Part shown: positions 1-12,203 of the stretch, piece after piece
How the letters are laid out: each line of letters opens with the position of its first letter
Numbering within the stretch: position 1 is the first letter of the stretch
Assembly (NCBI GenBank): GCA_017607445.1
Contig: JAEVHH010000001.1
Coordinates: 3,162,001 to 3,226,000 of the forward strand
DNA: 64,000 nucleotides
Source of the DNA: Histoplasma ohiense
Lineage: Eukaryota; Ascomycota; Eurotiomycetes; Onygenales; Ajellomycetaceae
Direction of reading: 5' to 3'
The notes under the pieces: model-generated
Databases searched by the model: none
Seen by the model: only the letters and a program-made list of their open reading frames with translations
What the model was told of the DNA's origin: nothing
Position numbers and translations under genes: made by a program

Positions 1-2442
1 AGTAAAGCTTTCAAACAATCATTACTTTATCTCATTCATGAGGATAAAAATGCTCTTGCACTTTGAGAGATGATCTTACTGCATCTGAGTATGTGTGCTT
101 CTGAATGTAGAATACAACCTGATCTTGGAGCTTGATTGATTTCAGAAGTATGATTTCCAAATCCATTGACATACATATCACATACAGTTGACAGATCATA
201 AGAACCAAATTCATACAATCTTATTCATGAATATGAGGTGCAGATTCCACGCGCCAGGAATGGAAGATTTGAACCTCATCATTCAACACTAAATGAAGTG
301 AGCACTGTGTAAACCTTCAACTCAGAGCATTCTATACATCATAAAAGAATCTGAGGCAAAAGAACTGTCATCTGTGAAAGATTCAAAAAACAAAACACAT
401 ATGAAGACACTGTTTGAAAAGCATAAGAAGGTCTTTCAAATGGACCTTCCATCTTCTCTGTCATTCAAAAGAGAATTCATCCACAAAATTGATACAGAGG
501 ATGTGAAGTCAATAAATCACAACATATATCCTCTATCACAAATGCATCTCAAGAAATTACAGTGGCAGATAGAGGAGTTGTTGAAGAGAGGTTTCATACA
601 ACCATTCTTCAGTGTGTGGGGCTTCTCAGTTCTATTTGCTAAGAAGTCAAATGGAGAATAGCATATATGCATCAACTATCAGACACTCAATAAGCTCACT
701 GTAAAGAATGGATATCCACTACTGTGAATTCAACAACAACTAGATACAGTAGAAAATGCCTGATACTTGATGAAGATTGACCTACTCACAGAATACTGGC
801 AGATTCATGTAGATGAACTATCAGTGCTCAAAACAGTATTTAACACACAATGAGAAAAGTTTGAATTTTTTGTGATGTCTATGAGGCTTACAAACACCCC
901 TGCAATCTTTCAGATGATAATGAATACAATTCTTACAAAACAGAACAGTCAATCATGTCTCATATACTTTGATGATATCTTAATCTTTTCAAACTCATAC
1001 AAAGAGCATCTACAACATGTGAATCAGATGTTCACAACTCTGGCAGAGCACAAGCTCTATGTCAAATCATTGAAATATATGTTTGATACAAAGAAGTTGG
1101 AGTTCATGGAACATCTTGTGGAAGAGGGTTGCATACACCCAATCCCCAAAAAACTAGAAGTTATCATGAAATGGTCAAGGTCTAGAAACATACACCACAT
1201 ACATCAATTTTTAGAACTGGCATTCTATTACAGAAGATTTGTAAAGAATTTCATACAAATCACTGCTTCACTGTCAGATCTTCTTAAGAAGACAGATGCT
1301 GAGCTTTGCAAGAAGAAATTTCATTCAATCATCTGAAACACCTTCTGCAAAGAGATCTTTCTTGAACTTAGAGAATGTATGACAACATCTTCAGTGCTTG
1401 TTCAATTGAATTGTACAAAGTCTTTCACAATTGAAATCAATGCATCAGAATGAGCCATTGGGTGCTCCCTCTTGCAAGTGGGAGAGGATGATAAATTACA
1501 CTCAGTAGTGTATAATGGCTGAAAGCTGTTGAGTGCAGAACTTAACTATTCTGTGTATGAGAAGAAACTTCTAGCAATCAAACACACACTAGATCTGTGG
1601 AATTGATATATCAACAATGAACATATAACAACAGTGATCACTGACCACAAAAGCCTCATTTATTTGCAAACAACAATCAAACTCTTCAAGCAGCTAGCAC
1701 AATGAATATCAGAGTTCCAGACATACAATCTTCAAATCAAATACAGAAAGAAGACAGACACTATCATATCAGACATCATAAGTCATAGATCTGACTTCAT
1801 GAGAGAAGGTTCAGTGAACACAGCACAGAGAGAGTTCACACTAATGACACTGAAAGGTTGTGATGAGACAGAGTGGTTGAAAGTCATGATCACTCATTTG
1901 AAGAATAGAAGTGTATCAGCTGATAAATGCCTGACAAAGATAATAGAAGAGATGCTTTCAAAATTCAAGCTTGCAAAATTAGAGAAGAATGTTGTGCTTT
2001 ATTATAATCTCAGTTACACAGAGGCATCATATCTTGAGTCTCAGTTTTGACAGAATCTGATAAGTCATATGCACAAGAAGTTCAGTCACTTGAGAAGCTC
2101 AGAACTTATGAGTGTTCTGAAAGATCAAGCATACTGATCAAGCATGAAAGAAGATATCCAAGCATACACACAGAAATGCTCAAACTGTCAAGTCTCAAAG
2201 AGCACAAGACAAGAATTGAAGCATGAGAGAGCACAACATCAGATAGAAGATATGATTAAATCATTTGAATATTGAAGAATAGATCTCATAGAGATATTGC
2301 CATGAATGTCAAATGAGAATCACTGAATAATAACAGCAATCAATTACACCACAGAATGGCCAATTGTGTGAGCAGTGTCAGAGGCAACAGAGGAGATCAT
2401 TGCTAAATTTCTACATAATAATATCTACATCAATTATAATAT
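1..2442 (+). pseudogene. Element 1, part 1: decayed Ty3/gypsy pol (protease end, RT, RNase H, integrase start)
   Basis: The plus strand reads in order as a gypsy polyprotein broken by many stops. The end of an aspartic protease lies around 100-190 (LDWFQKYDFQIHWHT). A reverse transcriptase follows, with YFDDI at 965-979. RNase H has TDHKSL near 1640, and the integrase zinc-binding region (MHKKFSHL, then KCSNC) lies near 2065-2190. The integrase core is cut at 2442 by element 2 and resumes at 9567. Most stops are TGA where the family has Arg or Trp, for example QWEKFEF read as Q-stop-EKFEF near 850. The 5' LTR, gag and most of the protease lie outside the window. This is a dead copy. Confidence 0.9.
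2438..2442. repeat. Target site duplication of element 2, left copy (AATAT)
   Basis: AATAT stands directly before the left LTR at 2443 and again directly after the right LTR at 9567-9571. Five base pairs is the usual duplication for gypsy integrases. It fixes the element borders exactly. Confidence 0.85.
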
Positions 2443-2713
2443 TATAAGAGATGGTTGTAGGTATAATTATGAGAGTAGTGTGAAGTACGCATGTAGAATG
2501 TTAAGAAGATAGCAATCTCTATTATTCAAAGCTAATTGCTGATCTTCTAATATCTATGAATATCAGCAAGCATTATATAGACAACCACTATGTGCTACAG
2601 CTGTCTATGATGCTGTGCACTATATCCCTTCTCATTAATTCTGGCATGTTCTGTGTTCTTCTATCACCACATAGCTATTTCCTAATATAGATATCTCCAT
2701 TGTGTCTATTACA
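2443..2713 (-). repeat. 3' LTR of element 2 (left copy, 271 bp)
   Basis: It aligns without gaps to 9296-9566 over 271 bp. It begins TATAAGAG, where the other copy has TGTAAGAG, and ends CTATTACA. My hand alignment gives 30 differences, all transitions. It retains one CpG near 2488. Confidence 0.92.
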
Positions 2714-3255
2714 ATTATCTCCCTTCTTCAAAGGCCTGGTTCTCAGAGCTTCTTACTGCAACATATGAAGTTTGTAACATGTGCTGTGTGGTTAATATTG
2801 TATAGAGTTTGCAGGATTGAGCTGGATTAATTGTTGAGATTAATTCCAAAGTGTTGCTGTTTCAGAAAAATGTTTTTCCATCTTCAGTGTCATTGCAGTT
2901 CAATCATGATTTAGACACAACTTCTGACCTCTTTCCTTTGACTTCTACACCAAAAATCACACTCCATCAAATATCATCATCAACATCACCACTAACAATT
3001 TTTTATTAAAAAAGAATACATCAATTTATCAAACAAAGTATGCTGTATCTTTCTATGCAATTTTTATTGTGAAATTCAAAGTTTTGATTGTGTGGTTGTA
3101 TTTTCTATTTTGGGTTGAGTTTTGTGTTGTTGCAATTTCTTTGATCATCATTGCAATATTGATTTCAATCTTCAACATCTGTCTTTCTTTCTTGTTGCTT
3201 TTGCTTTTCCTTTTTCTTTGAATAAGATCTTGGTACTAATTAAAGTTATGATAGA

Positions 3256-4406
3256 ATGTCAGAATCAGCTGTTTCTGTTGCTGGTTCAGAGTCTATGAAA
3301 GATGATATGCTGTCTGTCATTGAGAGCATTTGCTTGGGTTGTCTGAAGAGGTTGCAGAACCCTTCAGTATATTCTTGCTTTGTGAATGATGGATGGATAT
3401 GCTGTCACATCTGCCATATATCAAATAGGAGTTGTGCTGCTGTAAGTTTTCTTAAACTGAGGTTGTTAAGAATACTAATGAGTTATAGATGTCTGAGTGC
3501 TTTCATGAAATCAGTCAATCTTTGATCAATGAATTTCACAAGATGCTGCTCTTCAACAAAGTTTCAGATGAGAGATTTGCTATATATCAAACTGTCATTG
3601 CAAGGTTTGTACTTGATGTGCAGATCTACAAGAACACAGATGAGGTTCTAGAATTCTATATGAACTTTGATGATCTGTTGTCACAGCAAGATGTGGTATT
3701 TGATTATAGCAGTGTTTCAGAAAGTGTGTTTTTGCATTCTGCTATTACATTGATGTCATTCTCACTGGGTCAAGATCTTGGTATGTTATTTGAGTCAGCT
3801 GATAATGTAGGTGAAGATGAGGAAGTGAATGATCTCATTGAAGTGTTAGAAAGAAACACAGCAGCATATTGCTGTTGTTGTATTTGACATTTGACAACAT
3901 TCCCTCACCATCATTGTGAGTCTGCTGAGAATTGATACAAAAAATGCAAGCACTGCTCAGTGATGAAGCACACCTGCATTTCAGTAAATTATTATTCAAA
4001 ACAGATGTTTTTACAGTATATAATATTAACTTTCTATTAGATGTCAGTGAATGCTGTTGAATTGACTCAGACAGTTATCAATACTGCTGAGGATTTAATT
4101 GTCACTGATGTGAACACTTTGAATGTTAATGTTTTGCAGAGTGCTGTGACTGTGGTGGTTAGATTCTTTGCTGTGAAGATTTGAGAGATTCAACAAGACA
4201 GTTCTTCTGAGACTTCAGCTGAAACAGTGATTGATGAGATTCTGATGATTACATCACTGATTGCAGCTCTCAAATCATCATTGAAATGTTGTGCTTTGCC
4301 AGTTGAGGAAATCTGAGATAATAAGCAGATTTGTCTTGGTGACAATTTCTTGAATAACACTGATCAAGCTGAGGCAGATCTGTTTTTTAATCTCTGAGTG
4401 GAATAA
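3256..4406 (+). pseudogene. Spliced Cys-module gene antisense to pol, cargo of element 2
   Basis: Three plus-strand exons can be joined in frame: 3256-3441, 3489-3983 and 4041-4406 (62, 165 and 122 codons). The introns at 3442-3488 and 3984-4040 have GTAAGT or GTAAAT donors, TACTAAT or ATTAAC branch-like sites and TAG acceptors, both in phase 0. The frame contains only TGA stops (five), as expected from decay. Exon 1 ends with a module C-x2-C-x11-C-x8-C-x2-C-x6-C (starting CLGCLKRL). Exon 2 ends with a second copy of spacing C-x2-C-x11-C-x9-C-x2-C-x6-C (ending KCKHCSVMKHTC), so the unit is duplicated and the intron follows the last Cys each time. Similar Cys modules occur in fungal hypothetical proteins, from memory. 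The function is unknown; zinc binding is inference. The gene lies between the chromodomain end and the 3' LTR, on the strand opposite gag-pol. Confidence 0.7.
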
Positions 4407-4439
4407 GTATATTCAGCAGTTATTATTGTCTTCTTTGTT

Positions 4440-7400
4440 TTTGTTTACTGACTGACTTCTGATAGATTTTATTAAACTGTTTCAAGTACTTCTGACTGTT
4501 CATCAAATTTTTCTTGAATTCTCAAGAATTATCTGCATCTGTACAATCTTTCCATTTGACAAGATATTGTGTTTGACTGTGGTACTGATGCTTGTCTAAT
4601 ATAGCTTCAACTTTTCATTTCTCTTGTGTGTCTATAATTATCAGTTCTGCTTGTGGGATTTGTCCATCGCACATGTGATATGGTTTGAGAAGAGAAACAT
4701 GGAATATGGGATGAATTTCTTTATATTACAGTGTGAGTTTCAGTTTGTACACCTGTGTACTGTGGATATCAATTATTTGAAAGAGACTCAAAAATCAATG
4801 ATCTAGTTTGAATGAGAATTGCAAGATGAATATATTTTTTGCACACAGCATTACCCAGTTCTCTATCTTAAAGCTTTTTGATATATGACACTGATTGTAA
4901 TACTTTTTCTCAGCTGCTTTGGCAGCTTTCAGACATTCTCAGATTTTGTTCTCTGCTTGCTTCATCTGTTCCACTTGTTTCATCACTGATTTTGATGCAT
5001 TCATGCTTGGGGGCTTCACATCTATGCAAAGTTCAGTTGGTCGGCCGATCATTGCTTCAGATGATGTCATTTTTATCAATGTGTGGAAGGCATTGTTATA
5101 TGCCCATTGCATCAGAGAAATCCATTCTATCCAATTATCTTGCTGATAGCTGCAATATGTGTGAAGATAATGTTCAATCACCTGGTTCAATCATTCTGTC
5201 TGGCTGTCGGTTTGCGGGTGGAATGCTGTTGATAATTTTCATTGAACATGAAGCAGATAACACAATGTTGACCAAAACTTGCTATTTATTAATGAATCTC
5301 AATTACTAATAATGTTTGCAGGTAGATCAAAGTTCTTTGCAATTCTTCATACAATAATATCTGCAAGTTCTTCTGCATCTAGCTCTGAAGATGTGGGCAC
5401 AATTATGATTCATTTGATGAATAAATCAACAAATATGACAATAGCATTATAGATTTGACTTCCCTTTTTATTATCTGACAGGCCTTCAATAAAGTCCATG
5501 CTAATTGTATGCCATTTCTTATCTGGCACTGGATGTGATTGTAGCAACCCATACAGCTTGTGCTGTGGTATCTTGACACATTGACAAACATCACAAGTTC
5601 TCACATATTCTGCAATCTCATTGCTCATATCATGCCACAAGTACTTGCATTTGATTGCTTTGATGATTTTGTCACATCCAAAATGGTCATCTTGAAGATC
5701 ATTGTGGTTCATTTTCATTATTTCATGTCTTACAGTCTTGTCTTGTGATATGTAGACTTTATCATCTTTTCTGAGCAGATCATCTTTATCTACTGCTCAG
5801 ATTGAATGATTATCTACACTAGCATCATTCATCTCTAGTCTTCTGTGAAGTTCAGATATGCTGATGTCTCTATTCTGAATCTGCAGTAAGAGTTCAATGA
5901 TAGATTTGACTATCTCTTTGCAATAGACTGTCTCAGACTCAAATATCTTGACAGCTAGAATCTGTGGCATCAGAGTCTCTAGATTTAACTCTGTAACATC
6001 TGTGATCTCATTCTCATCTACAGATGTGTTCTTTATCCTGCAGAGATTGTTGTCATTGATGACTACAAACTTCTTCACCCAACAATTTTCATTAGCTTGC
6101 AGATCTTTTCACATCATCTTGATACATTGATCTAACTTTGTGTTTTCTTTTGTCTTTAGTGACTTAAAGATCCTTTTACACAGCTTCTCTTGCAGAATAG
6201 AGAGCCTCATCAAGAGAGCTGCATGTTTTACAAAATCTGAGCAACAACTTGATGCATCTGCAGAATTATTTTTCTCAGAACAGTGCTCTATTTCAAAATT
6301 GAACACTGAGAGCATTTCCATCCAGTGAATCTGATATTCATTTAGCTGCTTCATCATCATGAAGTGCTGGAGATTGACATGATCAGATAAAACAGTTATT
6401 GAATGCCTGCTATCATGTAAGTAATGACATCATTGTCTGAAAGCTTCTACAATTGGCAACATTTCTAGATCATATATTTGATAATGTCTTTCTGTTTCTG
6501 TGAGCTTTCTAGATCAAAACACAATTGGGTGTCAGTGATCATCATTCATTAATTGTGATATTACTGCAGTGATTGCAACATCAGATCTGTCTGTTTCTAT
6601 ACAGAGTTTTCACTGCAGATCAAAGTGAATCAACAATGATGCTTTTGTAAAGCATTCTTTTAACTGCAAAATTGTGTGCTTGCAGTTATTGTCTAACTGA
6701 ACAGATGCATTATTCTTCCCTCTTTTCATTTCATAATCTTTTAACAATTCAGTCAGAGATGCTGTTATTATCGAGAACTTGTATATGAATTGACAATAGA
6801 AATTGACAAATTCTAGAAATATTTGCAATTCATTTATAGTTTGCAGTTCTGATCAATCTAGAATCATGTCAACACAGTGTTTCTTGACAGTAATGCTATG
6901 TGTGGTAACCACAAAACCCAAAAATCCAATTTCTGTTGCATGGAACATACACTTACTAAGTTTGGCATATAGTCTCCATCATCTTAACCGTTCCAGCATG
7001 TTCTTAACATGGACGACATGTTCATTAAATGTGTTTGAATAGATTACAATATTGTTGAGATAAGCCATGCAATATACATCTAAAAGGTTGCTGAGGGCTT
7101 TGTTGATATAAGATTGAAAGATCACAGAGACATTGATTAACTCAAAAGATAAGACTAGATATTCAAAGTGTTCATATTATGTTCAAAATGCTGTTTTCCA
7201 TTCATCTCTCACTCATATGCAAATTCTATGATATGTGTCTCTAAGATTCAGTTGTGTATATATTTTGGCACCTGCTAATCTATCAAGTATTTCACTTATC
7301 AAGGACAGTGGATATCAATTCTTGACTGTTATTTCATTCAATCCTCAATAATCCATGCAAAGACACAGAGTTCCATCTTTCTTCAGTGCAAATAACACTG

Positions 7401-8130
7401 ATGTGTTGGCTGAGCTCTTGAATGAACATATCCAATTCTTCTCTAATGTCTTTTCAATATATTCTTGGAGGACAGAGAGTTCTTGAGATGATAAGTTATA
7501 TATTGATTGGTATGAAGATTCCTTGCCAGGTTTGAGCTCTATGGCATGATCATGAGATGCATGTTCCACATCAGATATATCTTCTCAGAATATATCAAGA
7601 TAATCTTTATAATCATCTGAGATATTTGACTCAGTTGCTGCACTCACAGCTCATAATGATAAGACAGCAAATATAATATTGTCATCATCAATTAGTATTG
7701 TGAATTCTTTAGCAGTATTCAGATGTATATGATTAATATTCAACACTTTTCTATAGATTCAGCATCTTCACACTCAGTTGATATCAGAGTTCACAGCTTT
7801 CAACCACAGCATGCTCAAAATTACATCATATCTGCTAATGTCAGCCTCTTTGAAATGATGGAATCCTTCTCAGAGAATATGTTCATCATTGATAATCTTC
7901 ATTGCAGCTCTTTGTTGTTCATATGATTTAATCTTATGATTATCAACTGCTTCCACTACTTTTGATTTACCTTCTGCCTTTGAGAAATATTTTGATGCCC
8001 AGGTGTGGGACACAAAGTTTGCATCCACATCAGAATCCACTAGCATTCACACCATCAACCATCCCACTTCTGTCAGCATCCACATATTCATTGTCAATAG
8101 TCATTTATCTCACAGTCTAGTTGTTTGTAC
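4440..8130 (-). pseudogene. Element 2 pol: protease, RT, RNase H, integrase, chromodomain (decayed)
   Basis: Read right to left, a protease-like stretch (VDSDVDANFVSHTW) lies near 8000. The reverse transcriptase spans about 7570-6800, and its catalytic Y-x-D-D has become YLNN near 7050. RNase H lies at about 6600-6300. The integrase has a zinc-binding CDVCQC motif near 5590 and a core running to about 4940 (QWAYNNAFHT). A chromodomain lies near 4610-4470 (QYLVKWKDC). The chromodomain marks a chromovirus; such domains tether integration to modified histones in the family. Frames are interrupted mostly by TGA. The boundaries are approximate. Confidence 0.85.
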
Positions 8131-8199
8131 TCCCAATGCAGCAGCTGCTTCTACAATTGAAATTGTTGATTTTTTGCTTGTTGAACTTGATTGCACTTT

Positions 8200-9272
8200 T
8201 CAGAGTGTAACATTCAACAATCATTTGCAATATGACTCTTCTTATGACAGTGAGAACACTTCTTCATTCAGTTATATTTATTTTTCTTGATTTGTTCAGT
8301 TAAACCTGTTTGTTTCTCTCATTTCCTCTTGTTTCAACAGTTGCTAGATTTATCAGAACAATGCTGATTCTCTATGAATATCACAGATCTTTCTTTGCAG
8401 ATAGCATGCTGTTACTCTGACATATTTTCCTTGAAAGTCTGTAGAGTTCAAAACAACTCTTCATAGTTCTGAGGCTTCTGATTTCAACAGTTGAATTCTG
8501 TGTGTAATATCTTCAACATCTTACTACACAAGTTATCCATTCTTTGTTCTTCACTATATGAGGGTAAGTAGTATTCCCAGTCTTCAAGATATTTAGAGAA
8601 ATTGCATATCAATTGCCATTCTTGTTGCTTTGCATCTTGAAACTTTTGACTCATCAATCAGTGCTGGTTCTGTGGATCATTAATTTGCATTTCTAGGTGT
8701 GATAACATATTGTCAAAAGTCAATGATGTTGCTCCTCCACATCTCTCATACAATGATACAAAATTCAACCATTTCTGCTTAACATGAATGTCAAGATAGA
8801 GTTTAGCATCATTTATCTTGTGTTCTTCCTTTCAATAATACTGACAGTGGTGTGTAAAGAGAGTCAACATGTGATCTTTATAGTTCTTGAATTCTAACAT
8901 ATTTTTTCCTCAATAATAGTCTTTAATCTTCAACCTCAGTGGTGTTTCATTATCATCATCTGTATCATTCACAGATTGATTTTGCAGCAGTTCTGTGATG
9001 GTATTCTGAGTTAATTGAGACTTGATGAGAGTATCTTCATGAATCTGCACTTTCAACTTGTTGAGTCACTGTTGCACATGCAGAATAGCTAATTGCTGCT
9101 CTTGTTCATGAATTTGATCATTCAACTGTTGCAAATGCACATTGTGATCATTGAAGGCAGTAGAGGATTCAGATTGATTTTCAAGAGATCTTGTGTATAT
9201 CAAAACCATCTTGCATGTTTTAACTAATGTTGTGTGCTTTATTGTAGATGTGTGTAACAACAGACCACTCAA
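8200..9272 (-). pseudogene. Element 2 gag with CCHC zinc knuckle (decayed)
   Basis: The minus strand starts with an ATG at 9272, shortly after the 5' LTR. A Gln-rich helical N-terminus is followed by a capsid-like region. At about 8203-8262 there is a CCHC knuckle of spacing C-x2-C-x4-H-x4-C (CSHCHKKSHIANDC). Several frames must be followed because of in-frame TGA codons. Retroviral-type gag knuckles bind the packaged RNA. Confidence 0.75.
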
Positions 9273-9295
9273 ATAAAGTTATGAGCAATTAGAAT

Positions 9296-9566
9296 TGTAA
9301 GAGATGGTTGTAGGTATAATTATGAGAGTAGTGTGAAGTACACATGTAGAATGTTAAGAAGGTAGCAATCTCTATTATTCAAAGCTAATCACTGATCTTC
9401 TAATATCTACAGATATCAGTGAGCATTATATAGATGACCACCACACACTATGACTGTCTATGATGCCATGCACTATATCTCTCCTCATTAATTCTGGCGT
9501 GTTCTGTGTTCTTCTATTGCCACATAGCTATTTCCTAATATAGATATCTCCGTTGCGCCTATTACA
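9296..9566 (-). repeat. 5' LTR of element 2 (right copy, 271 bp)
   Basis: It begins TGTAAGAG and ends CCTATTACA, followed by the AATAT duplication. Its outer end keeps CpGs (GGCGTG, CCGTTGCGCC) where the left LTR has CA or TG. Confidence 0.92.
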
Positions 9567-11864
9567 AATATACTCTGTGAGATATTGACAGATAACAGTG
9601 CAAATCTCATAGAAGAAGCTGTGAGACACTTTGTCAAACAGTTGCAGACAAAGCATCACACAACAACACTCTATCACCCTCATACAAATGGAAAAGTCAA
9701 ACACTTAAACAGAATACTAGGCAGCATGCTGACAAAATATCTAGTGAAGAAGCTCATGAGATTATGAGATGAATATCTGAAACAGATATTATTCACAACA
9801 CAAGTTCATCAGCATGCAGTTTCAAAATGCTCATCATTCTATCTGCTCTATGAGATGCATCTGTGTATTTCAGAGGATATGCAGAAGCAGATAGAAGAGA
9901 AGATAGTAGTTGTAGATATGAAATCAAGAGTGAGAGAAGTTAGTCATATCTGAGCAAAAGCAAACAAATTACTGCTCAATCACACCATACAATCAAAAAA
10001 AATACAAGACTCACTAGTGAAAGAAACAAATCTCACTGTGAGCACTTGAGTTCTTGTATGAAATGAAGAATCTGAGAAGTTTCAATCAAGGTGGTTTGAG
10101 CTGTACAAAATCCTCAAATCACATTCTCTTGAAATGTATACTTTGAAAGAATCAGAGGAATGAGTTCTACACAATTTTATAAATAGCTCTTGCTTTGTAA
10201 AGATGAAGGCAGAGAATCTCAATGAGCTGTGATCATCTGCAGCACTATCATCAGCATTGAAGAAAAGAGAGCTTACAATAGAAAAGCTCAGAGAAGTTAG
10301 AGAAATCATCAATACTTACAAATCAGATAATATCACTTACTCAGACCTCTTGACAATAACAAAAAAAGAATGAGAGGAAATGGAAAAGGTGAGTATACAG
10401 CACACTCTGATAAATGATGAGACTGTTGCTGACTGTACAATATTGTGATGTAGACAGCAGATGCAATGCAGTCAGAGATGAACTCAAGACAGCTGATCAG
10501 CATATGAATCAGATCACAAAAAACAAAGAGATTTAGAAGAGAATTCAACTGTCTACACTAACTCAATCACAGAAATCTCAGAGGATGAACTGTCAGAAAT
10601 ATCAGTAGATGCATTGAATCAAACTATTTCAGCATCTGAGAACACTCAGAGATTGAGTGAGGTTAGTTTCAATGAGTCATTCACTGTAGTTGTCTGAGCT
10701 TGCAAAGAGGAACAGTATAATATGCAGAGGCAGAAGACTCTCATTGAAAAACATGAAATCTACCACATCTAGTTATCAAATGTAGAACTGATAAAAGGTT
10801 GTGTAAGATTAATGACTAGAAAAGAAAGAAAAAAGAGAAAATCAGAAAAAAAATCTATTCATATACAGCTCTAATAACTGCTGCAAGAGCTTCACCCAAC
10901 TTCTAAAAATACATGAACATCACAAAAACAAAAGAAAAGATGTACATCAATAAAAACACTCAAATCAACAACTCTTAGAAACATTCATACACAACAAAAG
11001 AGAAACTAAAACTCAGTCTGCATCAAGGACTTCAGAATCTCAAGACATATGTATAGAAGTGCAGTGCACACCTTCATCTCACACAGAGTCTGACACACTG
11101 ATTCAATATCTTCAATGAAGAGATTCACAGAGAGGTCAACAAAACAATGAGTATGTATATATAGAGAAAAACTGATCAGAAGAGAGAAGGGCAAGAAGAG
11201 AGTGAACAAAGCAGTTGAGCAGACATTTGAATTTCTACAGAGATAAGTAACAGACACTCACTCAACAGAAGTTGAAGAAAGAGAAGAAGTGGAATTGAAA
11301 GTGAAGAAGAGTGAATAAGTGATGAAAGAATTCAAAAGAGAAGCAGAGATAGACATATACAGAGTAGCATCAGAAGTAACTGTAGAAGCATTAACAGTCA
11401 TCACAATGAAAAGAAAGAAGTGTACACTTATCAAAGAAACAGAAACTTCTCTTGAAGCTTCAAAAACAGTTACAACAAAGATAAAGATAACTGACAGAAT
11501 GATCACATACAGAAGACAGAATGCAAAATTGAAATGACTCTTTGCTCCTCACACAACCCACACAAGAAACAGATGTATACTCACTCTGAATATAAAAAAA
11601 CATCACATCACTGTTCAGACTACTCTGCACATGTATTTCTTTTCTACAAATAATCAATTTGAAAGTCATTCATCAGCAAAGAAGATGAAGACACTCATCT
11701 GATAAGCTGAAAGTATATGAAGACAGAGAAGCAATGCAAAAATTGATGTAAGTGAATATAGTGTGAGGGTTCTTATCTGTCATAATCTCAATGACACAGA
11801 GGCTCTGTACAATTTCATCTATGAAAAGTTAGAAAGAAAATTGTAGAAAAGAGACAAAGAGAAG
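9567..11864 (+). pseudogene. Element 1, part 2: integrase remainder and long post-integrase region
   Basis: The integrase frame of element 1 resumes after AATAT with LTDNSANLIEEAVRHF and LYHPHTNGKVKHLNR, the region holding the second Asp and the catalytic Glu neighbourhood. It reaches an integrase C-terminal region around 10080-10230 (RWFELYKILKSHSL). Beyond lies about 1.6 kb of Lys/Glu/Thr/Ser-rich coding-like sequence that I do not recognise, including an open stretch at 11319-11537. A frame near 11730-11864 (DTEALYNFIYEKLERKL) is cut by the hAT insertion and continues at 23611. Confidence 0.75.
11857..11864. repeat. 8-bp target site duplication of the hAT element, left copy
   Basis: AAGAGAAG precedes the left terminal inverted repeat. 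AAGAGGAG follows the right one at 23603-23610. They differ by one transition, consistent with the local decay. Eight base pairs is the hAT signature. Confidence 0.8.
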
Positions 11865-11875
11865 TAGACTGGCCG
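11865..11875 (+). repeat. hAT left terminal inverted repeat
   Basis: TAGACTGGCCG is perfectly inverted at 23592-23602. It keeps a CpG although the interior is CpG-poor. Confidence 0.82.
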
Positions 11876-11946
11876 GTGGGACTATGAATTTCACATTTGA
11901 TTTGATTTGATTTGATCCCAGTCCATTTCTTGGCGTGATTTCCAGT

Positions 11947-12012
11947 GGGACCAGAATCAGAATGGGAGTGTAAAGGGACCAAAATTTTCAGAAATGGAGT
12001 GTAAAAGGACCA
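11947..12012 (+). repeat. hAT left subterminal GGGACCA repeats
   Basis: GGGACCA occurs at 11947-11953 and 11975-11981, and AGGACCA at 12006-12012. The same heptamer occurs near the right end at 23386-23392 and 23549-23555. Subterminal short repeats are known binding sites for hAT transposases; that these are such sites is inference. Confidence 0.5.
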
Positions 12013-12203
12013 GATTTAGGCCTAACATGACTATTATGAAACCAACAAAATTTATTATTCCATGCAAAGTGACTGACTATGAAAAACAAGAACATGACCT
12101 GGGACTGATTATGATTTTAGCTCAAGTTTGGTCCTGTTCTGATGATTATGTAATACATGACAATTGGTAATGATTATTGATAACACTCACAAGCTCATTA
12201 ATA

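Larger units (their letters stand above)
2443..9566 (-). mobile_element. Element 2: full-length chromodomain Ty3/gypsy retrotransposon, minus strand, decayed
   Basis: The element is bounded by two 271-bp LTRs and an AATAT duplication, and it is inserted in the integrase of element 1. On the minus strand it reads gag, protease, RT, RNase H, integrase and chromodomain. A polypurine tract (purine-rich on the minus strand, 2714-2734) abuts the 3' LTR. Between the chromodomain and the 3' LTR it carries about 1.1 kb with a spliced gene on the opposite strand (3256-4406). All reading frames are broken, so it cannot be autonomous now. Confidence 0.92.
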
